Shown here one piece after another: positions 62,105 to 64,000 of a DNA stretch of 64,000 nucleotides; position 1 is the stretch's first letter; every line of letters starts with the position of its first letter. Source of the stretch: Flavobacterium cauense R2A-7 (GTDB taxonomy: Bacteria; Bacteroidota; Bacteroidia; Flavobacteriales; Flavobacteriaceae); the NCBI RefSeq assembly GCF_000498475.1, contig NZ_AVBI01000012.1, positions 310,001 to 374,000 on the forward strand, read 5' to 3'. Both the position numbers and the translations under genes were made by a program. The notes under the pieces are model-generated. The model saw only the letters and a program-made list of their open reading frames with translations, was not told the origin of the DNA and did not search any database.

Positions 62105-64000
62105 TTACTTTTTAAACAAAACCGACTTCACTTTTTCCATGAATGTTTTGGGTTTTTCCACCTCCATATAACCGCTGCCATAAGCTCCATAACCGTAACC
62201 GTAGCCATAGCCGTAACCATAACCGTATTTGGCTCTGCTCTCAAAATCATTAAGTACGATACTGATATTATGTAACTCACCGCGTTTGTGTTTTTCATTT
62301 ACGATTGACAACATTCCTTTTTTCGTGAAGTTTTGTCGGGTTACATACAAAGTGGCATCACAATATTGTGCCAATTCCAAAGCATCAGCAACCAAACCTA
62401 CCGGCGGCGTATCCAGAATAATGTATTCGTATTGCCCTTTCAGTTCTTCAATCATTTCGCGCATCGAATCCCCTAGAATCAATTCTGATGGATTGGGAGG
62501 AATAGGACCCGAAGTAATTACATCAAGATGCGGAATATGAGTGCTTTGAATGATTTCCCGCAATGTTTTCTGTCCAATCAGATAGTTCACCGCACCAATA
62601 TTGTTTTCGATACTGAAATCGCCAAAAATTCTAGGTTTTCGCAAATCCAAACCTACGATAACGGTTTTCTTTTCGCTCAAAGCAAAAACCGTAGCCATAT
62701 TGATAGAGCAAAAGGTTTTTCCTTCACCACCCACGGAAGAGGTCAGCATCAATATTTTGGTACTGTCTCCTTTTTGTTTTTTATACAAATACTGCAAAGA
62801 AGAGCGGATGGCTCTGAAAGATTCGGCCAATGGTGATTTTGGTTTCTCAAATACCGAAAGGTTGTTGGTCGTATTTTTCTTGCCAACCACTCCAATAATC
62901 GGAATCCTGGTAAGTTTTTCGATATCATCTGTAGTATGAATACTGTTGTCCAGAATCGTAATTACAAAAGCAATAACCAAAGGAATGAGTATCCCCAGCA
63001 ACAATGCCAAAATATAATTCACACTGGTTTTGGGACCGAGTAGTCCTCCTCCGGTATCCTTAGCGGTATCGATAAATTCAATATCCGATACGTTGGCCGC
63101 TTTTACAATATCCGCTTCACTTCTTTTTTGAAGAAAGGTATTGTAAATGTTGTCGCTTAAATCGTATTTCCGTGTGATTTTAAGTAATTCCTGTTGTTCT
63201 TCCGGTAATTTTTTTACCGTACTTTCTATCTCTCCGATATTGCGGTTTGCCAATGACAAATCATATTGCAAAGCGCCTTTTGCGGTATTGATATTTTCCA
63301 AAAGAACGCGTTTTACCGCATCCATTTCCTTATCAAACTCCTTAAACATTTTTTCGCTTTTTACAGAATACGCCATTTGAGAACGCTCCGTGGAAAGCAA
63401 AATCAGTTTGGAAACATTACTGATTACATTCGGATCTTCAATACCGGCAACTGTTGGCGCCGGCAGTTTAGAATAATCATTACTGCCTCGCAGGTAACTG
63501 CTTAAGGAATTATAATAGGCAATTTTTCTAAGAATAGCGTCTCTTTCAACATCAAAACTAGTCAGCCGTTCCGTTAATTTTTCACCTCCGGCTTCCAATT
63601 CGAATACATTTTTATCTTTTCGGAAGTCTTTTAATTCTTTTTCAGTATCTTTTATCTGACCTTCCATTGCCAACAAGGTACTGTCGATAAACGAAATTGT
63701 GTTGATGGCAAAAAGGTTTTTACTGTCGAGTTGTTTCTTTTTAAGAACCTCAACGGTGGTATTGAGATAATCGACCAGTCTTTTTTTATTGGTCCCCTGT
63801 AAATCCAAACGAATGATAGACCCGGCTTTGGCATCGGCATCAACATTAATACTTTTATATCGGGCTACCGTTCCGTCAAAATCATTAAAACGGATGAAAT
63901 ATTCGTTTCCGGTATACATTCCGGCATCAGGAAGAATAAACAATTTGAAATTTAAAAAAGGTAAATCAACCTTGTCCCCTACCTTGAATTTCTTTGTATA
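62105..64000 (-). CDS. Second Wzc-type tyrosine autokinase (partial, N-terminus beyond window)
   Basis: About 631 residues are visible and the frame stays open to the right edge (KKFKVGDKVDLP before the first visible TTG), so the start is outside. Periplasmic coiled-coil parts come first, then a GNVR-like segment with membrane helix (LLALLLGILIPLVIAFVITILD read as TM2). The kinase follows with Walker A SVGGEGKT, Walker A-prime VGLDLRKP and Walker B YIILDTPPVG. The tail holds nine tyrosines in a Tyr-Gly repeat ending AYGSGYME. It parallels the wzc at 33.6 kb and may serve a separate glycan. Confidence 0.92.
   Translation of the reverse strand, partial: YTKKFKVGDKVDLPFLNFKLFILPDAGMYTGNEYFIRFNDFDGTVARYKSINVDADAKAGSIIRLDLQGTNKKRLVDYLNTTVEVLKKKQLDSKNLFAINTISFIDSTLLAMEGQIKDTEKELKDFRKDKNVFELEAGGEKLTERLTSFDVERDAILRKIAYYNSLSSYLRGSNDYSKLPAPTVAGIEDPNVISNVSKLILLSTERSQMAYSVKSEKMFKEFDKEMDAVKRVLLENINTAKGALQYDLSLANRNIGEIESTVKKLPEEQQELLKITRKYDLSDNIYNTFLQKRSEADIVKAANVSDIEFIDTAKDTGGGLLGPKTSVNYILALLLGILIPLVIAFVITILDNSIHTTDDIEKLTRIPIIGVVGKKNTTNNLSVFEKPKSPLAESFRAIRSSLQYLYKKQKGDSTKILMLTSSVGGEGKTFCSINMATVFALSEKKTVIVGLDLRKPRIFGDFSIENNIGAVNYLIGQKTLREIIQSTHIPHLDVITSGPIPPNPSELILGDSMREMIEELKGQYEYIILDTPPVGLVADALELAQYCDATLYVTRQNFTKKGMLSIVNEKHKRGELHNISIVLNDFESRAKYGYGYGYGYGYGYGAYGSGYMEVEKPKTFMEKVKSVLFKK
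62170..62228 (-). repeat. Tandem Tyr-Gly codon repeat in the second wzc
   Basis: A run of near-identical six-base units of the form TAY-GGN encodes consecutive Tyr-Gly dipeptides at the kinase tail. The units vary only at third positions. A shorter relative is found in the first wzc at about 33694-33750. Such runs can gain or lose units by slippage, which would change the number of phosphorylatable tyrosines. Confidence 0.75.

Noticed and set aside
62170..62228. Short tandem repeats resembling a CRISPR or VNTR
   Set aside because: They are in-frame Tyr-Gly codons within the Wzc tail; there are no spacers.
1504..63505. Many open frames of 60-170 codons on the plus strand opposite the locus genes
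   Set aside because: They mirror real minus-strand genes, have no family motifs, and their composition is that of antisense reading. The only plus-strand gene kept in the locus is the PHP phosphatase.
1..64000. tRNA, rRNA, insertion sequences, integrases, CRISPR arrays
   Set aside because: No cloverleaf-like, ribosomal, transposase or repeat-spacer pattern was noticed anywhere in the window.

Overview
The window looks like a Flavobacterium-type chromosome (Bacteroidota, Flavobacteriaceae). Supporting signs are AT-rich DNA, genes that start without purine-rich ribosome binding sites, candidate promoters with the TAnnTTTG -7 box, a PorV/PorQ-like outer-membrane fragment beside a DUF4105/Lnb protein, and Wzc-type kinases ending in Tyr-Gly clusters. 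Family assignments rest on motifs read by eye; no database search was run.

Layout. Bases 1-1297 (+) hold the end of an outer-membrane barrel gene and a DUF4105/Lnb-like membrane protein. From about 1.37 kb to the right edge lies one uninterrupted surface-polysaccharide locus. It has 57 genes, all on the minus strand except one phosphatase gene at 32.9 kb, and most are separated by only a few bases or overlap. Transcription runs from high to low coordinates. In window order: (a) 1.4-13.6 kb, a WcaJ-like initiating transferase, an O-antigen-ligase/Wzy-type protein, six glycosyltransferases, a WecE-type transaminase and two hexapeptide acyltransferases. (b) 13.7-19.0 kb, AsnB plus nonulosonate module 1 (NeuA-, NeuC- and NeuB-like enzymes and a CatB-type O-acetyltransferase). 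(c) 19.0-30.4 kb, an accessory block rich in GT2 enzymes, two FkbM methyltransferases, an acyltransferase-3 protein and a VioA-like/PglD-like pair. (d) 30.4-32.6 kb, a Wzt/Wzm ABC exporter. (e) 32.6-32.9 kb, the only gene-free stretch over 300 bp, with divergent promoters. (f) 32.9-36.8 kb, a CpsB-type phosphatase, Wzc and Wza. (g) 36.9-43.0 kb, a Pgl-like bacillosamine module. (h) 43.0-52.2 kb, two paralogous Wzy-like proteins, four GT4 enzymes, a pyruvyltransferase and a Wzx flippase. (i) 52.2-58.3 kb, nonulosonate module 2, containing a DUF4910 protein. (j) 58.3-62.0 kb, a WbpO-type dehydrogenase, a UGDH and a WbpP-type epimerase for uronic acids. (k) 62.1-64.0 kb, a second Wzc cut by the window edge.

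How it works together. Modules g and j make UDP-activated amino and acidic sugars. Modules b and i make CMP-activated nine-carbon acids. Three phosphoglycosyltransferases can start chains on undecaprenyl phosphate, and about nineteen glycosyltransferases extend them. Chains can leave through the ABC route (Wzm/Wzt) or the Wzx/Wzy route, then Wza/Wzc. The locus therefore probably makes at least two glycans, such as an O-antigen and a capsule. The most unusual parts are the two separate nonulosonate pathways, the DUF4910 protein embedded in the second, the tandem Wzy-like pair and the duplicated Tyr-Gly-tailed Wzc.
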